Shown piece by piece: positions 1 to 8,358 of a stretch of DNA of 64,000 nt. This DNA is from JASTVH01 sp042862465 (GTDB lineage: Bacteria; Pseudomonadota; Gammaproteobacteria; Pseudomonadales; Oleiphilaceae), in contig JASTVH010000005.1 of the NCBI GenBank assembly GCA_042862465.1, forward strand, positions 375,904 to 439,903. Reading direction: 5' to 3'. Positions within the stretch are counted from its first letter, which is position 1. Every line of letters starts with the position of its first letter. The position numbers were made by a program, and so were the translations under genes. Below the pieces are notes generated by a model. It worked only from the letters and a program-made list of their open reading frames with translations, was not told where the DNA came from and searched no databases.

Positions 1-694
1 CTTGCAGTGTCTGCAGCTCGCTGGCGACTGTCATCGGTTCAGTTTCGATCTGATATTCGCCCCGGCTGATGCGTTGCACACGCTCTGAAAGACGGCTGAT
101 CGGCGCACTGAGACGGTGGGCGAAGCGATTGATGAAGATCAGTGTGAGGCCCAGAAGCGCCGTGCCCAGGCCAATCGAGGTCCAGATGATTTCCTGACGC
201 TCTCGGGTCAGAGGCCTTTCCGACACACCCACTTCGACGGTTCCGACCTTAACGGCACCCGAGGGACCCAGGCCGTAGTCGGGCTCAAACCAGGAGAGCT
301 CTTCATTCTGGTCCAGCTCGACGGGTTGCTGGACGATTTCCGTGGTGAAGGTTTTGATGGGGGCCTTGCTATCGATCAAACCCTGATTTTTGACATACCC
401 CACCTCATCGCCCAACACATCTTCCACCCGGATCCAGGCCAGATTGGAACGCTCGAGGGTCGACTGCAGCAATGAATCGAGTGCCTGCTCGTTGCCGGTA
501 ACCACCGGGTATTCGGCGGCCGGCGCCAGATTATCTGCCACGATCTTGCCGTTGTTGTAGATCTCCTGACGGGCATCGTCGATACGTGCTGAGGTGAAGA
601 ACACCAGCAAGACCAGAAACATACCGAGCGCCGGGAGCGTTCCTAGCAGAAGCAGTCGGCGATAGAGAGTCCAGTAACTTCGCGTTTTAGTCAT
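1..694 (-). CDS. membrane sensor protein with HAMP domain, N-terminal part (cut by window edge)
   Basis: Only the first 231 residues are in the window. They show a membrane segment at about residues 13-35, a periplasmic region of about 130 residues resembling the sCache_4 domain of BarA-type sensors, a second membrane segment at about 171-190, and a HAMP linker running off the edge. The output domain (histidine kinase, GGDEF or EAL) is not visible. The ATG at 692-694 overlaps the stop of the upstream binding-protein gene (ATGA), so the two are translationally coupled and probably read the same signal. The sensor architecture is well supported. The output and ligand are unknown. Confidence 0.8.
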   Translation of the reverse strand, partial: MTKTRSYWTLYRRLLLLGTLPALGMFLVLLVFFTSARIDDARQEIYNNGKIVADNLAPAAEYPVVTGNEQALDSLLQSTLERSNLAWIRVEDVLGDEVGYVKNQGLIDSKAPIKTFTTEIVQQPVELDQNEELSWFEPDYGLGPSGAVKVGTVEVGVSERPLTRERQEIIWTSIGLGTALLGLTLIFINRFAHRLSAPISRLSERVQRISRGEYQIETEPMTVASELQTLQ

Positions 695-1626
695 GGCGTG
701 TCCTCCTCGAGTTCGAGGAGTTCTTGTTGAAGGGTTTCCGCGTCGGGGAGGAGGATATTCAGTGAACGGGCCACCTGGTTATTCAGGGCCACTTCGAATT
801 CTGTCGGGTAGCCTGCACTCTGCAGCTCGCCGTCCTCCACGAACGCCTGGATTCGGGATGCAGTCAGGTCCAGAAAGGTCTTGACCGAGGTGTAGGTGGA
901 CGCTAGCGCACCGGCCTTGACGTAGGCCCGGCTGGGGCCAATCAGAATGCGGTTATGGCGATAGGCCGTGAGCAACAGGTGTTTGATGGTGGAGCGGTTG
1001 TACACGGCTGGATCAGGGGTGCCCAGAAGCAGATCGGCAAACAGCAGTGCTCGTGACAGTGTGTTGATGAGCGTGTCATTGGACTCCACCACGAAAACCC
1101 GGGCCTCAAAGCCACGATCTTCAAGTTGCTCGAGCAGGGGTTGGTAGTCGAGTCGTTTGGCAGGGGTGGCCAGTAGGGCGACGCGCCGTGACTTGGGGAG
1201 GATCAGCCTGCCGAGCATCGCCTGCCGAAGCAGTGGCGGATTGTCATACAGCGCAGAAACCTGCTTTCGCCGGGCTTCCGGAACAATGGACTGATAATCG
1301 TCTTCGGTGACAAACAGGGCGAGGACGGGAGCATCGGGATTGGCGGCAATCACTTCCGATAGCCGTGCTGCCCCCAGCGTGATGATCAGGGCCCCTTTCT
1401 GATTTTTTTCATAGGGCACCAGATCGTACGCGTCGCCAAGCCGTTGCTGCAGGCGATTGGCCACCGCTTCGGAGAAAGCGAGGTTTCCGGAACCAGCGAG
1501 CATAATACGCGTTTCAGCAAAAGCCGCCGTACTGAAGCACGCAAGGCAAAGAAACAGCAATGCCCCAACCAGGCGATGGTGCGCCTGGATTCGGCATAGC
1601 GTCCTCAGCTCCCTGGTGTCTTGCAT
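691..1626 (-). CDS. ABC-type periplasmic substrate-binding protein (ABC_sub_bind-like)
   Basis: A 311-residue exported protein. The signal peptide ends near an Ala-Phe-Ala site at about residue 38, followed by two alpha/beta lobes of the kind found in ABC_sub_bind proteins. ATG at 1626 is preferred because AAGGG lies seven bases upstream; an in-frame GTG at 1650 has no better ribosome site. No permease or ATPase is nearby. It sits 48 bp after a TonB receptor gene and overlaps a sensor gene by four bases. That context suggests it delivers a ligand to the sensor rather than to a transporter, which is inference. Confidence 0.75.
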   Translation of the reverse strand: MQDTRELRTLCRIQAHHRLVGALLFLCLACFSTAAFAETRIMLAGSGNLAFSEAVANRLQQRLGDAYDLVPYEKNQKGALIITLGAARLSEVIAANPDAPVLALFVTEDDYQSIVPEARRKQVSALYDNPPLLRQAMLGRLILPKSRRVALLATPAKRLDYQPLLEQLEDRGFEARVFVVESNDTLINTLSRALLFADLLLGTPDPAVYNRSTIKHLLLTAYRHNRILIGPSRAYVKAGALASTYTSVKTFLDLTASRIQAFVEDGELQSAGYPTEFEVALNNQVARSLNILLPDAETLQQELLELEEDTP

Positions 1627-1674
1627 GGATATCCCTTGACCACCCGCCACCCTGAAAGATGGTGGCCGCTACGG

Positions 1675-3897
1675 TTAAAAACGAAGATCGGCCGCCACGA
1701 TGAAGTGGGGGGTATTGTCGAAGTTGTTGTCTACAACGGTGATGTAATCATGTAGTGGATAATATTGTACTGTCGCCGAAAGCTCCAAATAGGTTCGAGG
1801 GAACAGGAACGTTTTTGCGGCATGCAGGTCCAGTCGTTGGTAACGCCAGCTGTGGTGCTGTTCGGGATAGTCGGCCTGTTTCGCGTAGTAAAAAGTCCCG
1901 GCCAGGGACACTTGCCGTGGAAACTGATGAATCCAGGATGCTGACCCGCTGTGCTGGGCGGACATTCGCGTCTCCAACCGAAAGAAGCGCTGTGAACGCT
2001 TGTCGGAACCGATATATTCGCTGTCCGGGTCCAGGTACGCATAGGTGAGACGGAAGGTGTCATCGACCAGTTCCAGCATGGTTTCAAGCTCAATCCCATC
2101 CTGGGTGTGGTGCATGTTGTTCTCGAGATTATCGGTATCCGAGGCACTGAGAATGCCACTGATATTGTTGTTCATGGAATCGTGGAAGGCTTTGGCTTCC
2201 AGTGAAAGGGAGCCTACCGGAAGGCGGAAAAGTCCGTAGTAACTGACTTCCCGGGAAATAATCTGCTCCGCTTCGAGGCCACCCGGAGCCGGCGGCCCCA
2301 AACGCAGGCGCTCGCCTTCCAGACCGGCAATCGTCTCCTGCGTTTCCTGGGACAGGGCGGGCGATACGGTGATACCCGTCAGGCGGTAGCCCCAATCCGC
2401 TGACTGTTCCAGGTCATCGGGTGTGCGATAGGACTTGGACCAGACAAAGCGAACGGTCTGACTCCGGGTGAGATGGAAGTTGAAAGCGTAGCGGGGCGAC
2501 AGGAAGTTGCCGTTATCATTGTCGTCCTCCCACATGGCGCCAATGTTTGTAGTCAACCAGGATGCGGGGCTGTATTCCAGGTTACCGAATACGCGACCGA
2601 TGTAGTTGGAGCGTGTGCCGTTGAGATAGGTATCCGATTCAGAGTTGTCTTCCCGGTAACTGGTCCCGGCCACGAGTTGGAGATCCGGCGAATAGCGATA
2701 GGTGCCCTGGAGCTCCACGTCCTTGCGTTCTTCGCGGATATCCTGGTTGGTAAAGGTACAAAACGCGACTGGGGGGTCCTGCGCCGGGAGTATTGAGGGA
2801 TCGCTGGCTGCGCGCTCGCACAGGTCCGCCGGATGGCTGTAGTGGTTCATTTCCTCGTAGTCTTCGGTGATCCCGAACAGGTAGAGCATCAGATCGTTGG
2901 TTATGGCATTAACCCAGGGTTCATTGCGGTCATACTGGGTTTGGTAATACTGCAGGTGGAATTCAAATTTCTCCGAGACCTTGTGATTCCATTTGATTTG
3001 GCCGTGCCAGTCGTGGGACTGGATCTTGGGGTCGGTGATCAACCCATCACCGGCAAATTCCTCACGATCCCGCTGGTCGTAACCGTTGTGGGCCCCTGCC
3101 AGGACTTCCAGGGAGTCATCGTCGGTCAATTGCCAAATTGAATCGAAATTGACGGTATTGAAACCGAAACTGTCATCAAAGGTCTGTTTCTTTTGACTCA
3201 GTGCTTCGTCATCTGTGTTGTAGTAGCGGTAGTCGAAGCCGTCACCTTCGCTACGACTGTAACTGAGGCGCCAGTCGACAAGATCGTTACCGTCGCCCAC
3301 CGAAGCATAGTGGTTTTCATAACCCCGGTTACCCATTGCCACCTTGCCGCGTACGCCATGGGTGTCCTGTGGATTTTTCGTGATGATATTGATAACAGCC
3401 AGAAAGCTGTTCACCCCATAGGCCGCAGCATCGGGACCCCGGATCACCTCGATGCGGTCGATCTCCTCCAGCGGGACGGGAACATTGTGCCATTCCACAT
3501 TGGCAAGACTCGCCTTATAGACTGCACGACCGTCCACCAATACCTGCAGTCGGCGCTGTTCATTGGCTGCCGTACCGTGGTAGCTCACAATGGGGACATT
3601 GCTGGACACATAGCCCACCGTCATGCCCGGAACCAGCAAAAAGGCTTCCCAAAGGCGTGAAACACCGAGCTCCCGCAGGAGTTCGCCCCGAAGAATGGTT
3701 ACGGTGCCGGGAACCCGGGATTTGGGCTGGCGAAGCCGAGTTGCCGAAAGCACTTCCGGCATGCTCGCGCCTGGGCCCAACTCGAGCATGGAGGGGGAGG
3801 TCTCAAGGGACGCGTCGTCCTGGAAATCCTGGGCATAGCCCTGCAGCGCCGTCCCGGAAATGAGGACGGACGCCAGCACTGTGTATTTGATAGACAT
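1675..3897 (-). CDS. TonB-dependent outer-membrane receptor
   Basis: A 740-residue outer-membrane receptor. A signal peptide ends near residue 22 (Gly-Tyr-Ala-Gln). The plug domain at about residues 55-175 carries the usual elements: a VDGR turn, an IEVIRGP motif, and an AYGVNSFLAVINIITK stretch close to the plug consensus. A long beta-barrel follows and ends in Phe (Asp-Leu-Arg-Phe), as expected for barrel assembly. The ligand cannot be told from sequence; no Fur box was seen upstream, so iron is not indicated. It is first of a three-gene operon with a periplasmic binding protein and a HAMP sensor. Confidence 0.9.
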   Translation of the reverse strand: MSIKYTVLASVLISGTALQGYAQDFQDDASLETSPSMLELGPGASMPEVLSATRLRQPKSRVPGTVTILRGELLRELGVSRLWEAFLLVPGMTVGYVSSNVPIVSYHGTAANEQRRLQVLVDGRAVYKASLANVEWHNVPVPLEEIDRIEVIRGPDAAAYGVNSFLAVINIITKNPQDTHGVRGKVAMGNRGYENHYASVGDGNDLVDWRLSYSRSEGDGFDYRYYNTDDEALSQKKQTFDDSFGFNTVNFDSIWQLTDDDSLEVLAGAHNGYDQRDREEFAGDGLITDPKIQSHDWHGQIKWNHKVSEKFEFHLQYYQTQYDRNEPWVNAITNDLMLYLFGITEDYEEMNHYSHPADLCERAASDPSILPAQDPPVAFCTFTNQDIREERKDVELQGTYRYSPDLQLVAGTSYREDNSESDTYLNGTRSNYIGRVFGNLEYSPASWLTTNIGAMWEDDNDNGNFLSPRYAFNFHLTRSQTVRFVWSKSYRTPDDLEQSADWGYRLTGITVSPALSQETQETIAGLEGERLRLGPPAPGGLEAEQIISREVSYYGLFRLPVGSLSLEAKAFHDSMNNNISGILSASDTDNLENNMHHTQDGIELETMLELVDDTFRLTYAYLDPDSEYIGSDKRSQRFFRLETRMSAQHSGSASWIHQFPRQVSLAGTFYYAKQADYPEQHHSWRYQRLDLHAAKTFLFPRTYLELSATVQYYPLHDYITVVDNNFDNTPHFIVAADLRF

Positions 3898-4169
3898 TGT
3901 GCCGAGCCAACGTTGATCTGGTTATTGTCGATATGCAGGCCAACTCAGCACGCTCCATCGTACCTTGGCGCATCCCGTTTTGCCTGAGCCGACTTGGCTT
4001 ATTTTGACGCATGATAGGCAATGCGGCTCTCAATGTCTCGTGCTGCGCGCGCGCTAGCAATGCCTGGCACCGCATTTCAGGGCCTGCTGTTTAAAAATGT
4101 TCCAGAAAAATAGGGACATGCATTCGTGATCTATACTTAGGGTCACTTGCGGCCTGAGGATGTCGAAGC

Positions 4170-6065
4170 GTGGACTTCTGCTGTAGCAAAACAGATGTGC
4201 TGTGGAGGGCTTTATGCCTGACGCTGCTTTGTGCGTTCAGCGCCTTTGGCTGGGCCGGGACACCGCTTCCCGTCGTTAATATTGACGACAGTGCGCCCTC
4301 CGTCGTGCTGAGTTCTCATCTGGCTTATGCCCGGGAGGAAGCGGTAGGGCTAAGCAATGGTGATTTTCTTTCCCACTGGCGCGAAGCACCCTGGCAATCC
4401 ACGAACCAGAGTGTTGTGAACCTGGGCTACACCAATGACGTGGTGTGGTTCGCACTGCGCTTGCATTCGGACCGGCGCTATCCTCTTTCGCGCTATCTAA
4501 GCATCGATTACCCGGTATTGGACCATGTCAGAGTGGTTGTGCTGGAAGGGGAGCAAATACGTTCATTGGAGGTGGGGGACGAACATCCGTTTTCTGAACG
4601 CCCGCTGAACCATCGTCTTTTTGTTATACCTCTGGAATTTGCACCCCAGGAGACAAAAACCCTCTTCTTCCAGGTAAAAACCGGCAGTTCCATGCAGCTC
4701 CCGATGACCCTTTGGGAGCCGGAAGCCCTCCATGAGCACACTGCAGATACCAACCTGGCGCAAGGCATCTACTACGGATTTCTGGGTGTCATGGCGCTGT
4801 ACAACCTGTTTTTGTACCTGGCCATAAGGGAGCGGCGTTTTCTGTATTACGTGGCCTTTATCGTCAGCTTTATCGTGTTCCAGCTCAGTATCAGTGGCTA
4901 CGCCTATCAGTACCTGTGGCCTGGGCATCCATTGCTCAATGAAAAGGCCCTGGCTGTGGCTCTGGGGCTGGTGCTGCTTTTTTTGAGCCTGTTTGTCCGG
5001 GAATTCCTGGAACTGGCCCGCAGCCGTCCAATGTCGTCGGCCGTGTTTGTGGTGTTCGCCATGCTTTCCGGGGTATTGGCCGTTATCGCGATGTGGGTTC
5101 CGTATTCCGTTTCCATCGTTGCCCTGATCATGCTGACGTTGCCACTGAATTCCTATGCCCTGGTGCTGGGGATCATTCGTTGGTGGGAAGGGGATACCGC
5201 GGCACGTTATTTCACCATCGCCTGGTTTGCCACCTTGTTGGGCGCGGTATGCATTGGACTTAACAAGCTCGAGATCCTGCCGCGCAACGCGTTCACCGAG
5301 AATATATTGCAGGTGGGCACGGCAATGGAGGTGGTATTGATTTCCTTCGCACTGGGCGAGTACGTCAATCGTCAGCGCAGAGCGCGGATGGAGGCCCACG
5401 CCGAAGCGCTGCGGCAGGAAAAAATCGCACGCCGGACTCGGGAAGAAGCCCTGATACAGCAACGTAAACTCAACGAGACCCTGGAACGTCGGGTGTCCGA
5501 GCGTACCGAAGCGCTGGAACAGGCCATGTACCAACTGGAAACGCTCAACACCCGTCTCAAGGAAATGAGCCATACCGACGATCTCACGCGGTTATGGAAC
5601 AGACGCTATTTCAATGAACGGTTTGCGGAGGAATACCGTCGTGCCAGCCGTGAGCAGATCCCGTTGGGTGTGGTGATGCTGGATATCGATCACTTCAAGG
5701 CAATCAACGACCGCCACGGCCACCTGACCGGCGACCGCTGTCTGGCGAAACTGGCAGAAACGCTGGGAGGCGAGATTCACCGACCCTCGGATATGGTGGC
5801 TCGCTTTGGGGGCGAGGAATTTGTGGTGATGCTTCCCAATACCGACAAACAGGGGGCCCGCCACGTGGCAGAACGCATCCGCAAAGCTGTTGAGCAACTA
5901 ACCATTCTCACGACGGAAGACAAACCGTTAACGCTGACCGTGAGCGCCGGCTATATCGCGATGATTCCAACCGAGGACTATGCGCCGGAGGATTTTCTCG
6001 CGCTGGCAGACGAAGCCCTTTATAGCGCCAAGATGAACGGCCGTAACCAGACCTGCGCGGCTTGA
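4170..6065 (+). CDS. 7TM-DISM diguanylate cyclase
   Basis: A 631-residue inner-membrane protein predicted to make c-di-GMP. Order: signal peptide (about 1-29), 7TMR-DISM extracellular domain (about 35-170), seven membrane segments (about 190-400), a coiled coil (about 405-460) and a GGDEF domain to the end. The active-site signature is GGEEF, a catalytically competent variant. An RPSD sequence five residues before it fits the inhibitory I-site (RxxD), so product feedback is likely. GTG at 4170 is the start; a second in-frame GTG at 4197 would shorten the signal peptide. It is divergent from the TonB receptor operon across 272 bp. Confidence 0.9.
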   Translation: MDFCCSKTDVLWRALCLTLLCAFSAFGWAGTPLPVVNIDDSAPSVVLSSHLAYAREEAVGLSNGDFLSHWREAPWQSTNQSVVNLGYTNDVVWFALRLHSDRRYPLSRYLSIDYPVLDHVRVVVLEGEQIRSLEVGDEHPFSERPLNHRLFVIPLEFAPQETKTLFFQVKTGSSMQLPMTLWEPEALHEHTADTNLAQGIYYGFLGVMALYNLFLYLAIRERRFLYYVAFIVSFIVFQLSISGYAYQYLWPGHPLLNEKALAVALGLVLLFLSLFVREFLELARSRPMSSAVFVVFAMLSGVLAVIAMWVPYSVSIVALIMLTLPLNSYALVLGIIRWWEGDTAARYFTIAWFATLLGAVCIGLNKLEILPRNAFTENILQVGTAMEVVLISFALGEYVNRQRRARMEAHAEALRQEKIARRTREEALIQQRKLNETLERRVSERTEALEQAMYQLETLNTRLKEMSHTDDLTRLWNRRYFNERFAEEYRRASREQIPLGVVMLDIDHFKAINDRHGHLTGDRCLAKLAETLGGEIHRPSDMVARFGGEEFVVMLPNTDKQGARHVAERIRKAVEQLTILTTEDKPLTLTVSAGYIAMIPTEDYAPEDFLALADEALYSAKMNGRNQTCAA

Positions 6066-6137
6066 GTTCCTGCAACCTCGAACGCTGCCGGGGTGGTTGA
6101 TCCTGTTTTAATGCCTGAAAGCGAGGCGCCTCCGGAC

Positions 6138-7316
6138 TCAGACAGCCGGCGGCTCGAGCGCCCATTCATCCCCGAGGTACTTGCGAAGCAGGGGATTGGC
6201 GTACATCGCCAGAAGGTAAGGCTGAAGTATCGGATCACAGGTTTCCAGGCGCGCCTGCAGTGTGCGTTCCGCGGGTGCGGTGTTGCCCCAGTCCAGTTCC
6301 TCGCTGACTGGCGCCAGTGCTGGGTCAGGAAAACGACCGCGATAGAGGTCGTAGGCCAGTTTGCTGATGGGGAACAACCGATAGAGCTCGATGATCTGTT
6401 GGTCTACCGCGGGCGCTACTTCCCGTGGGTTGTCGAATTCGCCGGCAATAGGCTCGCCGAAGGCCACGTGAACCCGCCCCTTGTAGCCCACCAGACCGGC
6501 GATGATGCTTTCCATGTCATCGGTGCGCCCTTTGGCCACCGTTTCACCACGGGCCCGAGCCGCCAGTTCACGGGCCTTGCGGATATCACAGGGATCGTAT
6601 TCATAGGAAATGGCCACAGGCACGATATTCAGGCGTTTGACGGTGTCCGCGAAAGCCTCGCCCTCACGTTTGGGCGCCATGGCCAGCATCTTGATGATGG
6701 CCGGATCGGTGCGGTCGATACCGTCCTTGGCACGGCCTTCACGTTGTGCCAGCCAGATGGAGTGATTGTCCCGGATCGAGCGGTTGATGAAGCGCGATAA
6801 TTGCAGGTAAACATCCCGCATCTCACGCGGATTGGACAGATTGCGCTTCACGATAAAGCTCTTGTTGAGTCGCATCAGGTCAGCTACCCGCGGTTCCGCC
6901 GTCAGGTTGTCGCCAATGGCAATCCGCGTAGTGTCCAGGCCACGCTGCCACAGGCCGTAATTGACGATGGCAGGGTCGAAGACGATGTCCCGGTGATTGG
7001 ACAGAAACAGACAGGCACGATCGGTCGGCAGGTTCTCGAGGCCGCTGAAAGTCACGCCGTCGGTGGTGTTACGCACCGCGCGCGCCATATAAGGCACGAT
7101 CCGTTCCTGCAGACCGCGAACGGAACGGCTGCTCTGGAAGCGGGTGCTGAGCATGAGGCGAACGACCGTCCGTGTCAGGCCTGGTGCCAGGTTCTGCAGT
7201 CGTGGCGCCCGGAAACGCCCGATCATGTTCAGGAACTCGCGATCACGAAGCAGACGTGCCACTACCGTTTGCACTTCGTTGTCTTCGTAGGGCCTGATGT
7301 CTTCAAAGTCTTCCAA
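6138..7316 (-). CDS. PlsC-like 1-acylglycerol-3-phosphate acyltransferase family protein
   Basis: A 392-residue acyltransferase. It has the SNHRDIVFDP block near residue 106 (motif I), a REGRAKDG block (motif III) and a PVAISYEYDP block (motif IV), which place it in the lysophosphatidate/glycerol-phosphate acyltransferase superfamily. The length matches a longer proteobacterial subfamily rather than housekeeping PlsC (about 240 residues). The likely start is TTG at 7316, preceded by AAGAGGG; the first ATG lies 30 codons in. It lies downstream of, and on the same strand as, a FabR-like TetR gene, which suggests a role in membrane lipid make-up. The exact acceptor is unknown. Confidence 0.8.
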   Translation of the reverse strand: MEDFEDIRPYEDNEVQTVVARLLRDREFLNMIGRFRAPRLQNLAPGLTRTVVRLMLSTRFQSSRSVRGLQERIVPYMARAVRNTTDGVTFSGLENLPTDRACLFLSNHRDIVFDPAIVNYGLWQRGLDTTRIAIGDNLTAEPRVADLMRLNKSFIVKRNLSNPREMRDVYLQLSRFINRSIRDNHSIWLAQREGRAKDGIDRTDPAIIKMLAMAPKREGEAFADTVKRLNIVPVAISYEYDPCDIRKARELAARARGETVAKGRTDDMESIIAGLVGYKGRVHVAFGEPIAGEFDNPREVAPAVDQQIIELYRLFPISKLAYDLYRGRFPDPALAPVSEELDWGNTAPAERTLQARLETCDPILQPYLLAMYANPLLRKYLGDEWALEPPAV

Positions 7317-7521
7317 AATGGAACACCCTCTTCAGAGAAACTGTGGGTCCTTTCCGCCGGATAGCGGGAACCGTGGATCCGGCCGGCTATTATGCCCGCG
7401 CCGTCCCATTGTAGAAACCTTTGCGCAGGAGTGAAGCGGACCGGGGCGGGTTTCGACTAATTGAGGGGTGGTGGCCGGGCCATGATTGCCGCCCTGGGGC
7501 AGGGCGCTCCGCAACGGCGGC

Positions 7522-8205
7522 TCAGCGGGGCAGATAGGAGAGGGTGACGGCACCGGCCAGGAGGGTGAGGATCATGTCTTCCGCCTCGGCGACGATGGTT
7601 TGCCGCCGGTCGGGCTGCTCGATGAAGTCCACCGAGAGATGGAACATCATGCGGATCGTGGTGGCCGATACCCGTTCCAGCGCGGGGTCGTCGAGATTGG
7701 GAAGCAGCTCCAGCTCCTTCATGTCCCTCACCATGTCGGCGGTGAAATCCGCCATCACGCGCCGCAGGGCATCGCGTACCACCGGCGAAGGGCCATGCAG
7801 TTCCCGAGCGCCCACCAGGAACGGGCTGGGATTTCGTTCCACGTAATCGAAAAATAACCGGACCGTTTCACGGGTCACGCGCTGACCCCGGACGATGTCA
7901 AAGGGGATGCCGATGGCCGGCCGGCGGCGGGTTTGTTTATCCTCGGCCGCATCGGCGGCCTGGCGGCGCAGCGCGCTCAGGGGCTCGCGCAGTTCGGTCA
8001 CAGTGCTCTGGATGATGGTTAGGGCCAGATCATCGATCGAGTCGAAATGGCGGTAGAAGGTGTTGGGATTCAACCCCGCCTCCCTGGCTAGGGAGCGCAA
8101 CCCTATGGCGTGAATACTGCGGGAATCCGCGGCCAGACGAATGGCGGCTTCCACCAGGCGCTGCTTGCCTGAGCCCTGGGAGCGCGTCGATACCTTTGCA
8201 TCCAT
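7522..8205 (-). CDS. TetR-family regulator (FabR-like)
   Basis: A 227-residue repressor-type protein. An N-terminal TetR helix-turn-helix (about residues 15-60) includes LRSLAREAGLNPNTFYRHF, close to the DNA-recognition helix of FabR. The C-terminal ligand domain is also FabR-like in layout. It is divergent from a monooxygenase operon, and the shared 153-bp gap holds two GTATAC-type palindromes, its probable operators. FabR-like regulators usually sense acyl groups, which fits the neighbouring acyltransferase and oxidation genes. The ligand and target are inferred. Confidence 0.88.
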   Translation of the reverse strand: MDAKVSTRSQGSGKQRLVEAAIRLAADSRSIHAIGLRSLAREAGLNPNTFYRHFDSIDDLALTIIQSTVTELREPLSALRRQAADAAEDKQTRRRPAIGIPFDIVRGQRVTRETVRLFFDYVERNPSPFLVGARELHGPSPVVRDALRRVMADFTADMVRDMKELELLPNLDDPALERVSATTIRMMFHLSVDFIEQPDRRQTIVAEAEDMILTLLAGAVTLSYLPR

Positions 8206-8270
8206 GGGACTGTCTTCCCGTTTTGGCCTGAAATGATTAGTGGTTCATGGTAATCCCTGTTGCGTCATAA

Positions 8271-8307
8271 GTATACACTCGTATACCTTTAGTAGACAGT
8301 TGTATAC
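8271..8307. promoter_or_regulatory. tandem operator palindromes between TetR gene and monooxygenase operon
   Basis: Two 16-bp palindromes with the same 6-4-6 layout: GTATAC-ACTC-GTATAC at 8271-8286 (perfect arms) and GTAGAC-AGTT-GTATAC at 8292-8307 (one mismatch). Their starts are 21 bp apart, two helical turns, so two dimers could bind the same DNA face. They sit between the divergent TetR and monooxygenase genes. Assignment to the adjacent TetR protein is inferred from position. Confidence 0.7.
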
Positions 8308-8358
8308 GCCGCGGCATTTGCAGCGGTACCCGTAGCAGACCCGAAAAGGGAGGGGCAC

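Noticed and set aside
3898..4169. cobalamin riboswitch or Fur box before the TonB receptor
   Set aside because: No box matching either was found in the gap on either strand, so the receptor's ligand was not inferred.
4563..5573. 336-codon open frame on minus across the 7TM-DISM cyclase
   Set aside because: It is antisense to a clear membrane GGDEF protein; the product is His/Gln-rich with no domain.
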